In this document: positions 9,834-19,084 of the stretch, piece after piece
Numbering within the stretch: position 1 is the first letter of the stretch
Layout of the letters: each line of letters begins with the position of its first letter
Source: Alloiococcus otitis ATCC 51267
GTDB taxonomy: Bacteria; Bacillota; Bacilli; Lactobacillales; Carnobacteriaceae_A
NCBI RefSeq assembly: GCF_000315445.1
Contig: NZ_JH992958.1
Coordinates: forward strand, 120,611 to 184,610
Length of the DNA: 64,000 nucleotides
Direction: 5' to 3'
Position numbers and translations under genes: made by a program
The notes under the pieces: generated by a model
Databases searched by the model: none
What the model saw: the letters and a program-made list of their open reading frames with translations, nothing else
Told to the model about the DNA's origin: nothing

Positions 9834-9862
9834 ATTTTACCTATGCCACCAACTATTGTCAA
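9834..9862 (-). promoter_or_regulatory. lacD-gat operon promoter
   Basis: On the minus strand TTGACA (9857-9862) and TAAAAT (9834-9839) are separated by exactly 17 bp, a near-consensus sigma-A promoter about 100 bp before lacD. Immediately upstream (9861-9895) are 10-bp-spaced repeats of CAAAnTTT, plausible operator half-sites for the divergently encoded LacR. That assignment is an inference. Confidence 0.75.
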
Positions 9863-10019
9863 CAAATTTTCAAACTTTTTCAAACTTTATCAAGGGATTG
9901 TTAATCGCTTACCAGGGTATTTACAAACATTTAAATTTTATTATTGTTTACTTTTGTTTGATGTTAGGGTAAAATGACCATAGAAAATTGTTGAGCAAGA
10001 GTCAAAGGGGGGTTGTATC

Positions 10020-10769
10020 GTGATTAAGGAAGAACGCCTAGACTATATCATGGACCAGCTTAAGGACCAGAAGTTTGTCAAGGTTTCAGAAATTACCGAC
10101 CAGCTCAATGTGACGGATATGACTGTTCGCCGGGACTTGCAGGAATTGGAGCGGCAAAAGCTCATCATCCGGGTTCATGGTGGGGCCAAGCTAGCTAGCA
10201 ACCGGTCGACCCCAGAATTGAGCCACCTGGACAAGGTTGAAATTAACATTGAGGACAAGCGAGAAATTGCCAAGAAGATTGCCAAAGAGATCAATGATAA
10301 TGAGACAGTTTTCTTGGGTGCGGGGACAACCATCGAGCTCGTCCATGATTACCTCACTGCCAGCAATGTTAAAATTATCACCAACTCCTACCACCTTTTC
10401 AATCGTTTCAAGCACGATGACCAAATCGAGTTGATTTTAATCGGGGGCAGGTATCGTGACATTACGGGTTGTTTTGTAGGGACTATTGCAAATGACTTCA
10501 TCGACCGGATTTTTGTCCAAAAGTCATTTATCGGGATTAACGGCATCACACCGGAAGGCATTTACACCTTCAGTGAGAGCGAGGGCTTAACCCAGCAGTT
10601 GATGCTAAACAACTCAGAAGTCAAGTACATTGTCGGTGACAAGTCCAAGTTTAACCGCAAGGACTTCTACCGTTTCTACAACCTGGACCAAGCCGACTAC
10701 TTCATCTCCAATGACGATTTAGATGAAGATGTCAAAAGTGATTACACTGATTTTATAGAGATTATTTAA
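10020..10769 (+). CDS. lacR: DeoR-family repressor LacR
   Basis: 249 residues with an N-terminal winged helix (VKVSEITDQLNVTDMTVRRD, residues 19-38) and a C-terminal sugar-phosphate sensor domain containing GAGTTIELVHDYL. LacR of lactic acid bacteria represses lac genes and responds to tagatose 6-phosphate. The start is GTG behind AGGGGGG. It is transcribed divergently from lacD and leads directly into lacA, so it would control both directions of this locus. Confidence 0.88.
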   Translation: MIKEERLDYIMDQLKDQKFVKVSEITDQLNVTDMTVRRDLQELERQKLIIRVHGGAKLASNRSTPELSHLDKVEINIEDKREIAKKIAKEINDNETVFLGAGTTIELVHDYLTASNVKIITNSYHLFNRFKHDDQIELILIGGRYRDITGCFVGTIANDFIDRIFVQKSFIGINGITPEGIYTFSESEGLTQQLMLNNSEVKYIVGDKSKFNRKDFYRFYNLDQADYFISNDDLDEDVKSDYTDFIEII

Positions 10770-10788
10770 TTTAAAAAGGAGAGTTTAG

Positions 10789-11220
10789 ATGAAAGTTATA
10801 CTAGGTGCCGACCAAGATGGATTGCGTTTGAAAGATGTCTTGAAAGACCACATCGAAAGCCATTACGATTATGAAGTCCAAGATGTCAGTCCAGAAGGGT
10901 CCAAAAACTTTGTTGAATCATCTAAGGCCATTGCCCAAGCCTTGCAGGAAGATGAAGATGCATACGGCATTGCAATCGACAAGATTGGGGCTGGCTCTTT
11001 TATGGCTGCTAGCAAGCACAAGGGTGTTGTCGTTGCCGAAATTTCGGATGAGCGGTCAGCCTTTATGACCCGCCAACACAACAATGCCCGCATGATCACC
11101 TTGGGGTCTGATATTGTGGCCGATGCCATGGCTAAAAGCATCACCGACCACTTCCTCCAAGCTGAATACGACGGTGGCCGTCACCAAGTCCGAGTCGACA
11201 TGTTGGATGACTTGTGCTAG
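10789..11220 (+). CDS. lacA: Galactose-6-phosphate isomerase subunit LacA
   Basis: 143 residues of the RpiB/LacAB family, beginning MKVILGADQDGLRLKD. With LacB it converts galactose 6-phosphate to tagatose 6-phosphate. AAGGAGAG lies upstream, 19 bp after lacR. Unlike most lac loci, 215 bp with no gene separate it from lacB. Confidence 0.92.
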   Translation: MKVILGADQDGLRLKDVLKDHIESHYDYEVQDVSPEGSKNFVESSKAIAQALQEDEDAYGIAIDKIGAGSFMAASKHKGVVVAEISDERSAFMTRQHNNARMITLGSDIVADAMAKSITDHFLQAEYDGGRHQVRVDMLDDLC

Positions 11221-11309
11221 TTGCTAGAGGATATTTGCTAAAACTGGTCAAGAACGGGGACGGACTTCATTGCTCATATGATCCAGCTAGTACTCGAACT
11301 AGCCTGGGT

Positions 11310-11383
11310 GAATGTTAACTTTAGCTTGTCCTTGAACTGGCAAGATGAATGCTCACTTTAGCTTGTCCTTGAACTGACCAGGA
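11310..11383. repeat. 37-bp direct repeat inside the lacA-lacB gap
   Basis: Two imperfect tandem copies (from 11310 and 11347) share TTTAGCTTGTCCTTGAACTG within the 215-bp non-coding gap between lacA and lacB. No terminator or clear promoter is seen. The gap may be repeat growth inside an operon. Confidence 0.7.
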
Positions 11384-11435
11384 TATTTTTCCCAGCTAGC
11401 TATGCAAAACGAGATATAGAAAGGATTTTTCATCA

Positions 11436-11951
11436 ATGAAAATTGCGATTGGATGCGACCACATCGTTACCGATATCAAAATTGAAATGGCTGACCACTT
11501 GAGAGAACAAGGTCACGACGTTATCGACGTTGGAACTTACGGTTTTAAACGAACCCACTACCCAATCTTTGGTAAAAAAGTTGGGGAATTGGTTTCAGCT
11601 GGCAAGGTTGACAAAGGGATTGTCATCTGCGGAACTGGTGTTGGCATTACCAACGCTGCCAACAAGATCCCAGGTACCCGGGTTGCCTTAGTCCGTGACT
11701 TGATGACTGCCGTTTATGCTAGAGAAGAATTGGATGCCAACATTATCGGATTCGGTGGTAAAATTGTCGGTGGTTTGATCATGAAAGACATGATCGATGC
11801 CTTCTTAGACGCTGACTACAAGGAAACAGAAGAAAACAAAGAATTAATTGATGGGATCGCTGAAATCGAAGCTGGCCGTAGCCGGGACTTCGACCCCCAC
11901 CAATTTGATGAATACCTTGAAAAATGGGACCAAGGCTACTACCACGACTAA
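11436..11951 (+). CDS. lacB: Galactose-6-phosphate isomerase subunit LacB
   Basis: 171 residues, the normal LacB length, opening [18 protein letters not shown], with the RpiB-type motif [17 protein letters not shown]. It is the partner of LacA in a heteromultimeric isomerase. AAAGGA precedes the ATG and lacC follows after 18 bp. Confidence 0.93.
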   Translation: MKIAIGCDHIVTDIKIEMADHLREQGHDVIDVGTYGFKRTHYPIFGKKVGELVSAGKVDKGIVICGTGVGITNAANKIPGTRVALVRDLMTAVYAREELDANIIGFGGKIVGGLIMKDMIDAFLDADYKETEENKELIDGIAEIEAGRSRDFDPHQFDEYLEKWDQGYYHD

Positions 11952-11969
11952 AAGCAAAGGATTTTTCAC

Positions 11970-12908
11970 ATGATTTTAACCGTAACCCTTAACCCATCCA
12001 TTGACGTCTCCTACCCCTTGGACAGCCTAACTATCGATGGAGTCAACCGGATCAGTGAAGTTTCCAAAACGCCTGGTGGTAAAGGCCTGAACGTTTCCCG
12101 GGTCCTCCAACAATTAGGCGGGGACCTGGTGACAACCGGTTTTATCGGAGGCCAATTCGGGGACTTTATCCGGCATGAACTAGACCAAATTAACTTGAAA
12201 CACGACTACCAAAATATCGACGGCCAAACCCGGACCTGTATTGCCATCTTGCATGACGGTGGCAAGCAAACCGAGATTTTGGAATCTGGTCCTGAAATTT
12301 CTGCCCAAGACAGTCAAGCTTTCAAGAATAAATTTGCTGACCTAGCTGAGCAAGCTTCCACCATCACCATGTCTGGTAGCCTGCCCAAAGGCTTAGCCAA
12401 GGACTACTACAATGACCTAATTAAGATTGGCCAAGATGCTGGGGCCCGGGTCTTGCTAGACACCTCTGGCCAAACCCTGACAACTGCTGTCAACCACCCT
12501 GTCAAACCCTACTTGATCAAGCCAAATGAAGAAGAAGTCAAGGCCATTACCGGCTCTGAACTTGACCTAGCAGATCCTGAGTCCATCAAGTCTGCCTTGA
12601 CCGACCCAAGCCTTGATGAAATTGACTGGCTGGTTGTTTCCCTAGGTAAAGACGGTGCTGTAGCCAAAGTAGATGACCACTTTTACCAGGTCACCATTCC
12701 CACCGTCCAAGCCGTCAACCCAGTTGGGTCAGGCGATTCCACCATTGCCGGCTTTGCCAAGGCTCTAGATGACGGCAAGCCTGCTGATGAAGTCCTCAAA
12801 ACTGGTATGACCTGTGGTGTCCTCAACGCCATGTCAAGCAAAACCGGTGACATCGACCCTGATCAGTTCGATGAAATTTACAGCCAAGTTGAAGTTGAAG
12901 ACTTGTAG
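11970..12908 (+). CDS. lacC: Tagatose-6-phosphate kinase LacC
   Basis: 312 residues of the PfkB family. The N-terminal signature GGKGLNVSRVLQQLGG and the C-terminal catalytic motif VNPVGSGDSTIAGFAKAL (catalytic Asp) are intact. It phosphorylates tagatose 6-phosphate to the 1,6-bisphosphate used by LacD. It is the last gene of lacRABC and is followed by a strong terminator. Confidence 0.93.
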   Translation: MILTVTLNPSIDVSYPLDSLTIDGVNRISEVSKTPGGKGLNVSRVLQQLGGDLVTTGFIGGQFGDFIRHELDQINLKHDYQNIDGQTRTCIAILHDGGKQTEILESGPEISAQDSQAFKNKFADLAEQASTITMSGSLPKGLAKDYYNDLIKIGQDAGARVLLDTSGQTLTTAVNHPVKPYLIKPNEEEVKAITGSELDLADPESIKSALTDPSLDEIDWLVVSLGKDGAVAKVDDHFYQVTIPTVQAVNPVGSGDSTIAGFAKALDDGKPADEVLKTGMTCGVLNAMSSKTGDIDPDQFDEIYSQVEVEDL

Positions 12909-12916
12909 GAAAGATG

Positions 12917-12953
12917 AAAAAGCCCAACTTACTAATAGTAAGTTGGGCTTTTC
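12917..12953 (+). terminator. Terminator after lacC
   Basis: AAAAAGCCCAACTTAC ... GTAAGTTGGGCTTTT hairpin ending in a T-run, 8 bp after the lacC stop. Confidence 0.9.
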
Positions 12954-13153
12954 TTTGCTGTGTTCGGTTATGCTTGTTGTAAGAGAAAGGTAGACTGAGA
13001 CTAAATGTTTAGGAGCCCTACCTGGTTCCAGTGGACAGGAATTGCTGCAATTTCCTGCTTCCAACCTTCTTTTTTTACTAAATTATTTGGCGACCTAAGT
13101 TTTTATAAAGAAACAAATGTTGTTAAACATGTAGCTATTCACTACTTTATGTA

Positions 13154-13345
13154 TTCTCGAATAACAAATGTTATTCGAGAATTTTCCGGGGTTTTTCTCA
13201 AACAACTTAAGTTATATGAGAATTTTCCTGCTGTTTTCTCAAACAACAATTGTTATTCGAGAATTCCCGGTAATTTTTCTCGAACAACTTAAGTTATTCG
13301 AGAATGATCATCTATTTTTCTCAAACTGAACACTAAATTTTAAAA
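13154..13345 (+). repeat. 41-bp-period palindrome array, family B (locus B1)
   Basis: Five units start at 13154, 13195, 13236, 13277 and 13318, all 41 bp apart. Each full unit has 12-bp arms (TTCTCAAACAAC and GTTATTCGAGAA) around four variable bases, followed by a 13-bp T-rich spacer. The last unit is a different, degenerate cap beginning TTCTCAAACTGA. The array lies between two convergent terminators (lacC and metA), so it is not part of either mRNA. Confidence 0.92.
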
Positions 13346-13382
13346 TTACATATGTTTCGATTGCTTCCCCATTATTCCCAAA

Positions 13383-13432
13383 ACAACAACCAGCTAACTG
13401 TTTAAACAAAACACTTGGCTGGTTGTTTTTTA
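13383..13432 (-). terminator. Terminator after metA
   Basis: ACAACCAGC ... GCTGGTTGT stem with A/T runs on both sides, immediately downstream of the metA stop. It could work in both directions. Confidence 0.8.
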
Positions 13433-14419
13433 TCATATTCTCTCATTTTCTTTGGCAAATTGACTGGCATAGGACTGGCTATTGGCAGATTCAGATTCTA
13501 TATGGGCCGTGATGTTTTCTAAGTCATAAGGGGTGCCTTGATAAATAATATCGTGAAGCCAGTTTGAAAAGAATAAGCTGCCCGACTCCTTCCAATCATC
13601 TCTAATCTTTTGCTGGCTACCATCACCAAGGTAATAATTTTTGGGAAGCTGGATATCTTTATTTTCTGCAAGATCCCTTTCATATTCCTTATGGAGGGTA
13701 TCTATATTATATTCCCAGTGGCCAAAGGAAAATACCTGCCGGCTATCTTGGTTGGTGACAATGCTCACCCCGGTGTCAGGCCTGGAAGCTAGAATCTTTA
13801 ATTCCGGATGGCTGGCGACTTCACCTTCATCAACACAAGACCATCTTGAATGCGGGGCTGAGAAAACCTGGTCTAAGCCTTCAACCAATTTACTGTCTTC
13901 TCTTTTTTCATAATCGTAGATGCCAAAAATTTTCTGGTCGACAATCGAATTCTTGATGCCGTAATAATGATATAGGGCAGCTTGGGCAGACCAGCAAATA
14001 AACAAGGTTGAATAGACATTTTCTTTGGCAAAGTCCAACAATTCTTTGAGTTCTGACCAATAATCGATCTCTTCATAGTCTAAAAGCTCAAGGGGGGCAC
14101 CGGTGAACAACATCCCATCGTACTTGGCATTTTTTATTTCAGCCAAGCTTTTATAAAAATGTTCCAGGTGTTGTTGGGAGGTATTTTTGGCCTTATGGCT
14201 TGCCACCCGGACCAGGTCGATCTGGACTGGCAGGACTGGATCGGACAGGACTTTTAAGAATTGCCGCTCTGTCTCTTCTTTATTGGGCATTAAGTTAACG
14301 ATTGCTACTTTTAAGGGTCTGACAGCTAGCTGCCGAATCTTGGTCGAATCAAGTCTTTCGATCGCTTCTTCTTCTAAAAGACTTTCGCTCATCAGACCTT
14401 CTGGTAATATCAAGGGCAT
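13433..14419 (-). CDS. metAA: Homoserine O-acetyltransferase MetA
   Basis: 328 residues of the MetA glutamine-amidotransferase-like family. The acyl-enzyme cysteine is Cys142 (LFICWSAQAALYHYYG). Residue 111 is glutamate (TGAPLELLDY), where succinyl-CoA-using enzymes have glycine. Glu at this position is known to favour acetyl-CoA, so the product should be O-acetylhomoserine, the substrate of the adjacent MetY. The gene starts 12 bp after metY, so both are expected to be read from the T-box promoter. Confidence 0.93.
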   Translation of the reverse strand: MPLILPEGLMSESLLEEEAIERLDSTKIRQLAVRPLKVAIVNLMPNKEETERQFLKVLSDPVLPVQIDLVRVASHKAKNTSQQHLEHFYKSLAEIKNAKYDGMLFTGAPLELLDYEEIDYWSELKELLDFAKENVYSTLFICWSAQAALYHYYGIKNSIVDQKIFGIYDYEKREDSKLVEGLDQVFSAPHSRWSCVDEGEVASHPELKILASRPDTGVSIVTNQDSRQVFSFGHWEYNIDTLHKEYERDLAENKDIQLPKNYYLGDGSQQKIRDDWKESGSLFFSNWLHDIIYQGTPYDLENITAHIESESANSQSYASQFAKENERI

Positions 14420-14431
14420 TGGATCCCTACT

Positions 14432-15706
14432 TTAAGCTTTTAAGGCTTGGTCGATATCGGCAATAATATCATCTACATTTTCGATACCAACAGACAGTCT
14501 AATTAAGTTAGGCGTGATACCAGACTCCTCTAATTCTTCGTCGGAGAGTTGCCGGTGGGTGGAAGAAGCTGGGTGGAGGGCGTAGGACCGGACATCGGCC
14601 ACATTAACCACTAGGGAAACCAGGTCTAGGGCTTCAATAAATTTGGCCGCATCTTCCCTGGTCCCCTTAACCCCAAAGGAAATCACGCCACTGCCAGCTT
14701 TTAAGTATTTCTGGGCTAAGTCATAGTCTTGATTGCTTTCAAGGAAAGGATAGTTGACAAATTCAACTTTGTCATGGTCTTGCAAGAATTTTGCGACTTT
14801 AAAAGCATTTTCGGAATGTCGCTCCAGTCTAAGGGCTAAGGTTTCGATCCCTCTTAAGGTTAGAAAGGCATTGAAAGGTGCTGCTATATTCCCCAAGTCT
14901 CTCAAGCAAACCGTTCTAATCCGGGCAGCATAAGCAGCCTCCCCAAAGTTGTCAGTAAAGACTAAGCCGTGGTAGCTTTCATCCGGTTGGGTCAATTGCG
15001 GGTAATCGCCCTTGGTCCAATCAAAGTTCCCGGAATCAACCACCAAGCCACCCATTGCAGTTGCGTGGCCGTCCAAGTACTTGGTGGAAGAGTAAACAAC
15101 CACATCACAACCATAGTCAATTGGTTTGACCAAGGCTGGCGTTGTTAAGGTATTGTCCAAGACCAAGGGAATGTTGTGGGAGTGGGCCAGGTCGGCATAT
15201 TTTTCGATATCCAGGATGGCGGTTGAGGGGTTGGCCAAAACTTCCCCATAGACTAATGTGGTCTTGTCATCAATTTGTTTTTCAGCCGCCTCGAGATCAT
15301 TTGAAGGGACAAATCTCGCTTCAATCCCCCAATTTTTAAGGGTGGTGCCAAAGAGGTTGTAGGTCCCACCGTAGATATTATTCAAGACGACAATGTTATC
15401 GCCAGCATTGGTAATGTTTAAAACAGCATTTAAGCTAGCAGACTGGCCTGATGAAGTGGCAACGGCAGCTGCTCCCCCATCAAGGGCGGCTACTCTTTGC
15501 TCAAGGGCGTCAATGGTGGGGTTCCCTAGCCGGGTATAGAAGAAGCCGGACTCTTTCAGGTCAAACAGGTCAGCAACTGTTTGGGTCTTATCATACTTAA
15601 AGGTTGTAGACTGAACAATCGGTGCAATTCTGGGCTCACCACTTTTGGGATCGTAACCTGCTTGGACACATAAGGTTTCTAGATTTTGATAGTCTTTTTT
15701 ACTCAT
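14432..15706 (-). CDS. metY: O-acetylhomoserine sulfhydrylase MetY
   Basis: 424 residues of the Cys/Met-metabolism PLP enzyme family; the cofactor lysine is Lys209 in YSSTKYLDGHATAMGG. The length and the segment TLCVQAGYDPKSGEPRIAPI match O-acetylhomoserine aminocarboxypropyltransferases, which make homocysteine directly from sulfide. It is the first gene after the Met T-box, with AATGGAGG before the ATG. A cystathionine gamma-synthase is less likely given the length and the partner MetA. Confidence 0.9.
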   Translation of the reverse strand: MSKKDYQNLETLCVQAGYDPKSGEPRIAPIVQSTTFKYDKTQTVADLFDLKESGFFYTRLGNPTIDALEQRVAALDGGAAAVATSSGQSASLNAVLNITNAGDNIVVLNNIYGGTYNLFGTTLKNWGIEARFVPSNDLEAAEKQIDDKTTLVYGEVLANPSTAILDIEKYADLAHSHNIPLVLDNTLTTPALVKPIDYGCDVVVYSSTKYLDGHATAMGGLVVDSGNFDWTKGDYPQLTQPDESYHGLVFTDNFGEAAYAARIRTVCLRDLGNIAAPFNAFLTLRGIETLALRLERHSENAFKVAKFLQDHDKVEFVNYPFLESNQDYDLAQKYLKAGSGVISFGVKGTREDAAKFIEALDLVSLVVNVADVRSYALHPASSTHRQLSDEELEESGITPNLIRLSVGIENVDDIIADIDQALKA

Positions 15707-15774
15707 GATAATTCCTCCATTTTTAGTTTAATTGCCTGACTTCCTGGTATTAATGAGTCATAAAAATGAGAAAT

Positions 15775-16014
15775 AAAAAAGAGCTCCCATCCCCAAAGGA
15801 CGAAAGCTCGCGTTACCACCTTTATTTAATATATGCTCGCACATATAAACTCATCAAGTACCATCATACTCTCATGCTGTAACGGGCATACCCGGAACCA
15901 TCTCACTATTCGATGATCCCCTCAAAAAGACCATGTTCACTGGCTTCCTGTCTCCTTCTCTCAGCAAACGAAGTTCTCTGTAATCCGTTCCACCAGCTAC
16001 TCTTCTTTTTATAA
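15775..16014 (-). promoter_or_regulatory. T-box leader, methionine specifier
   Basis: Read on the minus strand this 240-nt leader has the conserved T-box sequence AAAGGTGGTAACGCG (around 15812) followed by a terminator stem GAGCT ... AGCTC and a U-run. In stem I the specifier position reads ATG (15932-15934), within GTGAACATGG. It ends about 70 bp before metY. Uncharged tRNA-Met would bind here and switch off termination. Confidence 0.9.
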
Positions 16015-16136
16015 ATGAAAAGTTTATTTAACTTTCTATATATCCTACTCTTAATGATCTCACTTGTCAAATATTTGTGTCGGAGAAATTTTATTTTTAA
16101 ATAAGTGTCAGTTTAAGTCAGAGATTTTTCGGGGGT

Positions 16137-16289
16137 TTCTCGAATAAATATTGTTATTTGAGAATTTTCGGGAGATTTTCTCGAACAACTTAAGTTATTC
16201 GAGAATTCTTCCACTTTTTTCTCAAACAACATCTGTTACTCGAGAATTTTCGGTAATTTTTCTCAAACTGAGTACTAAGTTTGAGAATT
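16137..16289 (+). repeat. 41-bp-period palindrome array, family B (locus B2)
   Basis: Units start at 16137, 16178, 16219 and 16260, exactly 41 bp apart. Three have the 12-4-12 palindrome; the fourth is the cap beginning TTCTCAAACTGAG and ending AGTTTGAGAA, as in B1. The array lies between the T-box promoter region and the terminator of nagB, outside both transcripts. Confidence 0.92.
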
Positions 16290-16356
16290 ACATCTGCTAT
16301 TTTTTGAACCGAGACAGTAACCAAACGATCACAATTGTTATATTTTGCCATTTAAA

Positions 16357-16389
16357 AACCTGCTGGCTGGCGGTACCAGCTAGCAGGTT
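16357..16389 (-). terminator. Terminator after nagB
   Basis: On the minus strand AACCTGCTAGCTGG pairs with CCAGCCAGCAGGTT and is followed by TTTT. It starts 5 bp after the nagB stop. Confidence 0.85.
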
Positions 16390-16394
16390 AGTCC

Positions 16395-17099
16395 TTAGCT
16401 TTCTTTAGGTGCTGCCTCTCGGTCAACGATCACAACCACATTATCGTGTTTTTGCAAGATGCTGGCAGGGACATCTTCAGTCACCGGACCGTTAACCATT
16501 TGATTGACCGCCCAGGCTTTTTTCGCACCAAAGGCCATCAAGATTACCTGGTCTGCGCTCATGATGTCAGCCAAGCCCATGCTGTAGGCTTGTTTGGGCA
16601 CGTCAGCTTCGGAATCGAAGAAGCGTTTGTTGGCTTGGATGGTCGAGTCGGTCAAGTCTACCAGTCGTGTATGGGAATCAAAGGATGAGCCAGGTTCGTT
16701 AAAACCAACATGGCCATTTTCTCCGATCCCTAAAAGCTGGAGGTCGATGGGGTTGTCGGCAATGATTTGGTTGTAGCGGTCCCTTTCTTCTTGTGGATTT
16801 TCATTGGTCCCATCTGGCAGGTAGTTTTTGGCAAAGGGTTTGGCATCAAAAAGTTGCTTGTGCATGTAGTAGTTATAGCTTTGCGGGTGGTCACTAGCTA
16901 GGCCGTAGTACTCATCCAAGTTGATGGAGGTGGCTTGTGAAAAATCAATGCTTGACCCTCGCATTAATTCGTAAAGTTTCTCTGGCGTTGACCCAGTCGC
17001 TAAGCCAAAGGTTTTTGCCCCATCATTAAGTGCTGACTGGAACAATTCAAGTGCTTCACGCGATGCCTCGGTTACCGAATCGAATACTTTTACTTCCAT
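16395..17099 (-). CDS. nagB: Glucosamine-6-phosphate deaminase NagB
   Basis: 234 residues, the short Firmicute form. Motifs include LATGSTPEKLYELM near residue 35, the catalytic segment NLDEYYGL, and GIGENGHVGFNEPGSSF. It converts glucosamine 6-phosphate to fructose 6-phosphate and ammonia. TTGGAGGC precedes the ATG. It is a single-gene unit ending at its own terminator. Confidence 0.95.
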   Translation of the reverse strand: MEVKVFDSVTEASREALELFQSALNDGAKTFGLATGSTPEKLYELMRGSSIDFSQATSINLDEYYGLASDHPQSYNYYMHKQLFDAKPFAKNYLPDGTNENPQEERDRYNQIIADNPIDLQLLGIGENGHVGFNEPGSSFDSHTRLVDLTDSTIQANKRFFDSEADVPKQAYSMGLADIMSADQVILMAFGAKKAWAVNQMVNGPVTEDVPASILQKHDNVVVIVDREAAPKES

Positions 17100-17171
17100 A
17101 ATGTGCCTCCAATTTTAAATTGAAATTGCTATCAATCACTTGATTATTTTATCACATCCACCTGGTCTTGA

Positions 17172-17906
17172 CTAGACCAATTTAGAAATAGAAGCTTTGG
17201 CTAGCCGGTCAGCCACCCGGTCTGGGTAGTCCGAAATTATCCCGTCCACCCCAAGGTCTAGCATCCGGTCGATTGCTTGAAGTGAATTGACGGTGTAAGT
17301 GTTGATAAAATAGCCCTGCCGGTGAAGAAAGTCGACCCGGTCTTGGTTTAAAATTTGCTGGTGAATATGGATGTAGTCTGGCTTTAGGGAGGCTAGTCGG
17401 TTCAGCATGGCTTCATTCCAACTATCAACCAGGTAGGCTAGGTTGAGGTCTGGATTTAAGTTTTTAACCGCCCGCAAAATCTCCACGTCGAAGCTGGAAA
17501 TTAAAACTCGTTGGGATAGACCGTAAGCTTGAACCAGGTATACCACTTTCTCTTCAACTTGGTTAAGGGGCCGCTTGTGACTTTTAATTTCAATATTGGC
17601 TAGGAGGTCCTTGCCTTGCAACCAGTCCAAATAATCCTCTAGAGTTGGGATGGTGCCCGTAAAGCCAGCTTGCTTTAGGGTCAGGCCCTGGACTTGGTCC
17701 AAATTACAATCTCCTATACCAAGTGGTAAACCAGCCAGACGATTTAAATCCGCATCGTGGTAGATGACCAAGTGGCCGTCCTTAGTCATTTGCAGGTCGC
17801 ACTCAATCCCGTCCACCCCAAACTGGTCGGCTGCTTCAAAGGCTGGTTGGGTGTTTTCAAGCTGCCGGCTCGAAAAACCCCGGTGGGCAATAATTTTTGC
17901 CTTCAT
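17172..17906 (-). CDS. Glycerophosphodiester phosphodiesterase
   Basis: 244 residues, the cytoplasmic UgpQ-like form with no signal peptide. The family motif IIAHRGFSSRQLENTQPAF (residues 4-22) supplies a catalytic His and Arg, IECDLQMTKDGHLVIYHD the metal ligands and the second His, and the C-terminus has GVDGIISDYPD. It releases glycerol 3-phosphate from glycerophosphodiesters, which could feed GlpO encoded at 37485. AAGGAGA lies before the ATG. Confidence 0.9.
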   Translation of the reverse strand: MKAKIIAHRGFSSRQLENTQPAFEAADQFGVDGIECDLQMTKDGHLVIYHDADLNRLAGLPLGIGDCNLDQVQGLTLKQAGFTGTIPTLEDYLDWLQGKDLLANIEIKSHKRPLNQVEEKVVYLVQAYGLSQRVLISSFDVEILRAVKNLNPDLNLAYLVDSWNEAMLNRLASLKPDYIHIHQQILNQDRVDFLHRQGYFINTYTVNSLQAIDRMLDLGVDGIISDYPDRVADRLAKASISKLV

Positions 17907-18350
17907 ACCAAATCTCCTTCCTCTGTTAAAACTCTTAATTTGAGTCTAGTAGCTAGAAGGTTAGACCGGGCTGGCTTTACACAAACTTATCTTAAGCTTA
18001 GCAGTCTTAAAACAGAATTTACTTTTTACATAATGAAGGTGCTTTATCTTTCGAACTGGCCAAAACACTGGTATTTAGACTTCCTGCTAGTATAGGTTAG
18101 GGGCCGAACAGGTTTAAATTGTCGCCTGGGTCCATACAACTTTGCCTGCCCTAGCTGACTTCCCTGCTCTAGCATTCTTGGACCCTCACTGCCTTAATTT
18201 GTTCGAAATAATGCTACCGTCCTCGCCAGGCATCCCCAGCTCCACACTAGCTCGCTTGCCCTCACTGAATCCGCATCCCGGGTTTACTTTTAAAGAAAGG
18301 GGGAAAATGGTAATATAGGTCTGCTATGATATTTTACGGAAGGAGACCCT
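17907..18350. other. Intergenic stretch, no gene
   Basis: 444 bp between the divergent phosphodiesterase and deoxynucleoside kinase genes. I see no convincing ORF, hairpin array or RNA motif. A weak -10-like TATGAT (around 18324) lies before the kinase gene. Confidence 0.5.
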
Positions 18351-18992
18351 ATGTCAGTGATTGTTTTAGCTGGAATGATTGGAGCAGGCAAGAGTACTTA
18401 CACCAACTTTATTTCACGGGAATTAAACTCCCAGGCCTTTTATGAATCGGTGGACGACAACCCCTTATTGGAAAAGTTTTACGATGACCCGGTGCGCTGG
18501 GCTTTTTCCTTACAGATTTTCTTTTTAAACACCCGCTTTCGCAGCATTAAGGCTGCCCTCCGCCACCGCCACAATGTCCTGGACCGGTCCATTTATGAGG
18601 ATGAGCTTTTCACCCGGATTAATTTTATGCAAGGCAACATGAGCCAGGCTGAAATGGACCTTTACACCGACTTGCTGGCCAATATGATGGAAGAAATTGC
18701 CGGCATGCCTAAGAAAGCACCCGACCTCTTAATCTACTTGCGTGGTCCTTTAGAAACGCACTTAGACCGGATCCGTAAGCGGGGCCGGCCCTATGAGCAA
18801 GTGGAGGGAGACCCCGGCCTCCTCGACTATTACAAGATCCTCCACAACCACTACGACGACTGGTTTAAATCCTATGACCAAAGCCCCACCCTGGTGATCA
18901 ACATCGACCAATTTGACTTGGAACAGGAAGAGGACCAAAAGGCAGTCATGGCTATGGTTAGGGACAAATTGAAGGAAATTGGAGCAGATTAA
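18351..18992 (+). CDS. Deoxynucleoside kinase
   Basis: 213 residues of the dNK family. The P-loop GMIGAGKST is at residues 8-16, the catalytic/DRS segment LDRSIYEDELF near residue 80, and a LID segment IRKRGRPYEQVEG near 140. It phosphorylates deoxyadenosine or deoxyguanosine-type nucleosides for salvage; exact specificity cannot be told. Lactobacillales often carry two such genes in tandem, but only one is present here. AAGGAGA precedes the ATG. Confidence 0.88.
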   Translation: MSVIVLAGMIGAGKSTYTNFISRELNSQAFYESVDDNPLLEKFYDDPVRWAFSLQIFFLNTRFRSIKAALRHRHNVLDRSIYEDELFTRINFMQGNMSQAEMDLYTDLLANMMEEIAGMPKKAPDLLIYLRGPLETHLDRIRKRGRPYEQVEGDPGLLDYYKILHNHYDDWFKSYDQSPTLVINIDQFDLEQEEDQKAVMAMVRDKLKEIGAD

Positions 18993-19084
18993 TTGGAGCT
19001 TAGAAGGCTGATTTGAGCCAATTTATGAAAAGTTTGTTCAAATCACTTCAAACTTAAAAAGTTAAAAACCGTATTAGTTAGGCT

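Noticed and set aside
13005-13292. 95-codon frame through array B1
   Set aside because: It is read through the 41-bp palindrome units; similar frames occur through other arrays (16151-16408, 63608-63976) and have no common protein or start site.
13154-13345. CRISPR array
   Set aside because: The 28-bp palindromes and 12-13-bp spacers are too short-spaced, and spacers resemble each other, unlike CRISPR spacers.
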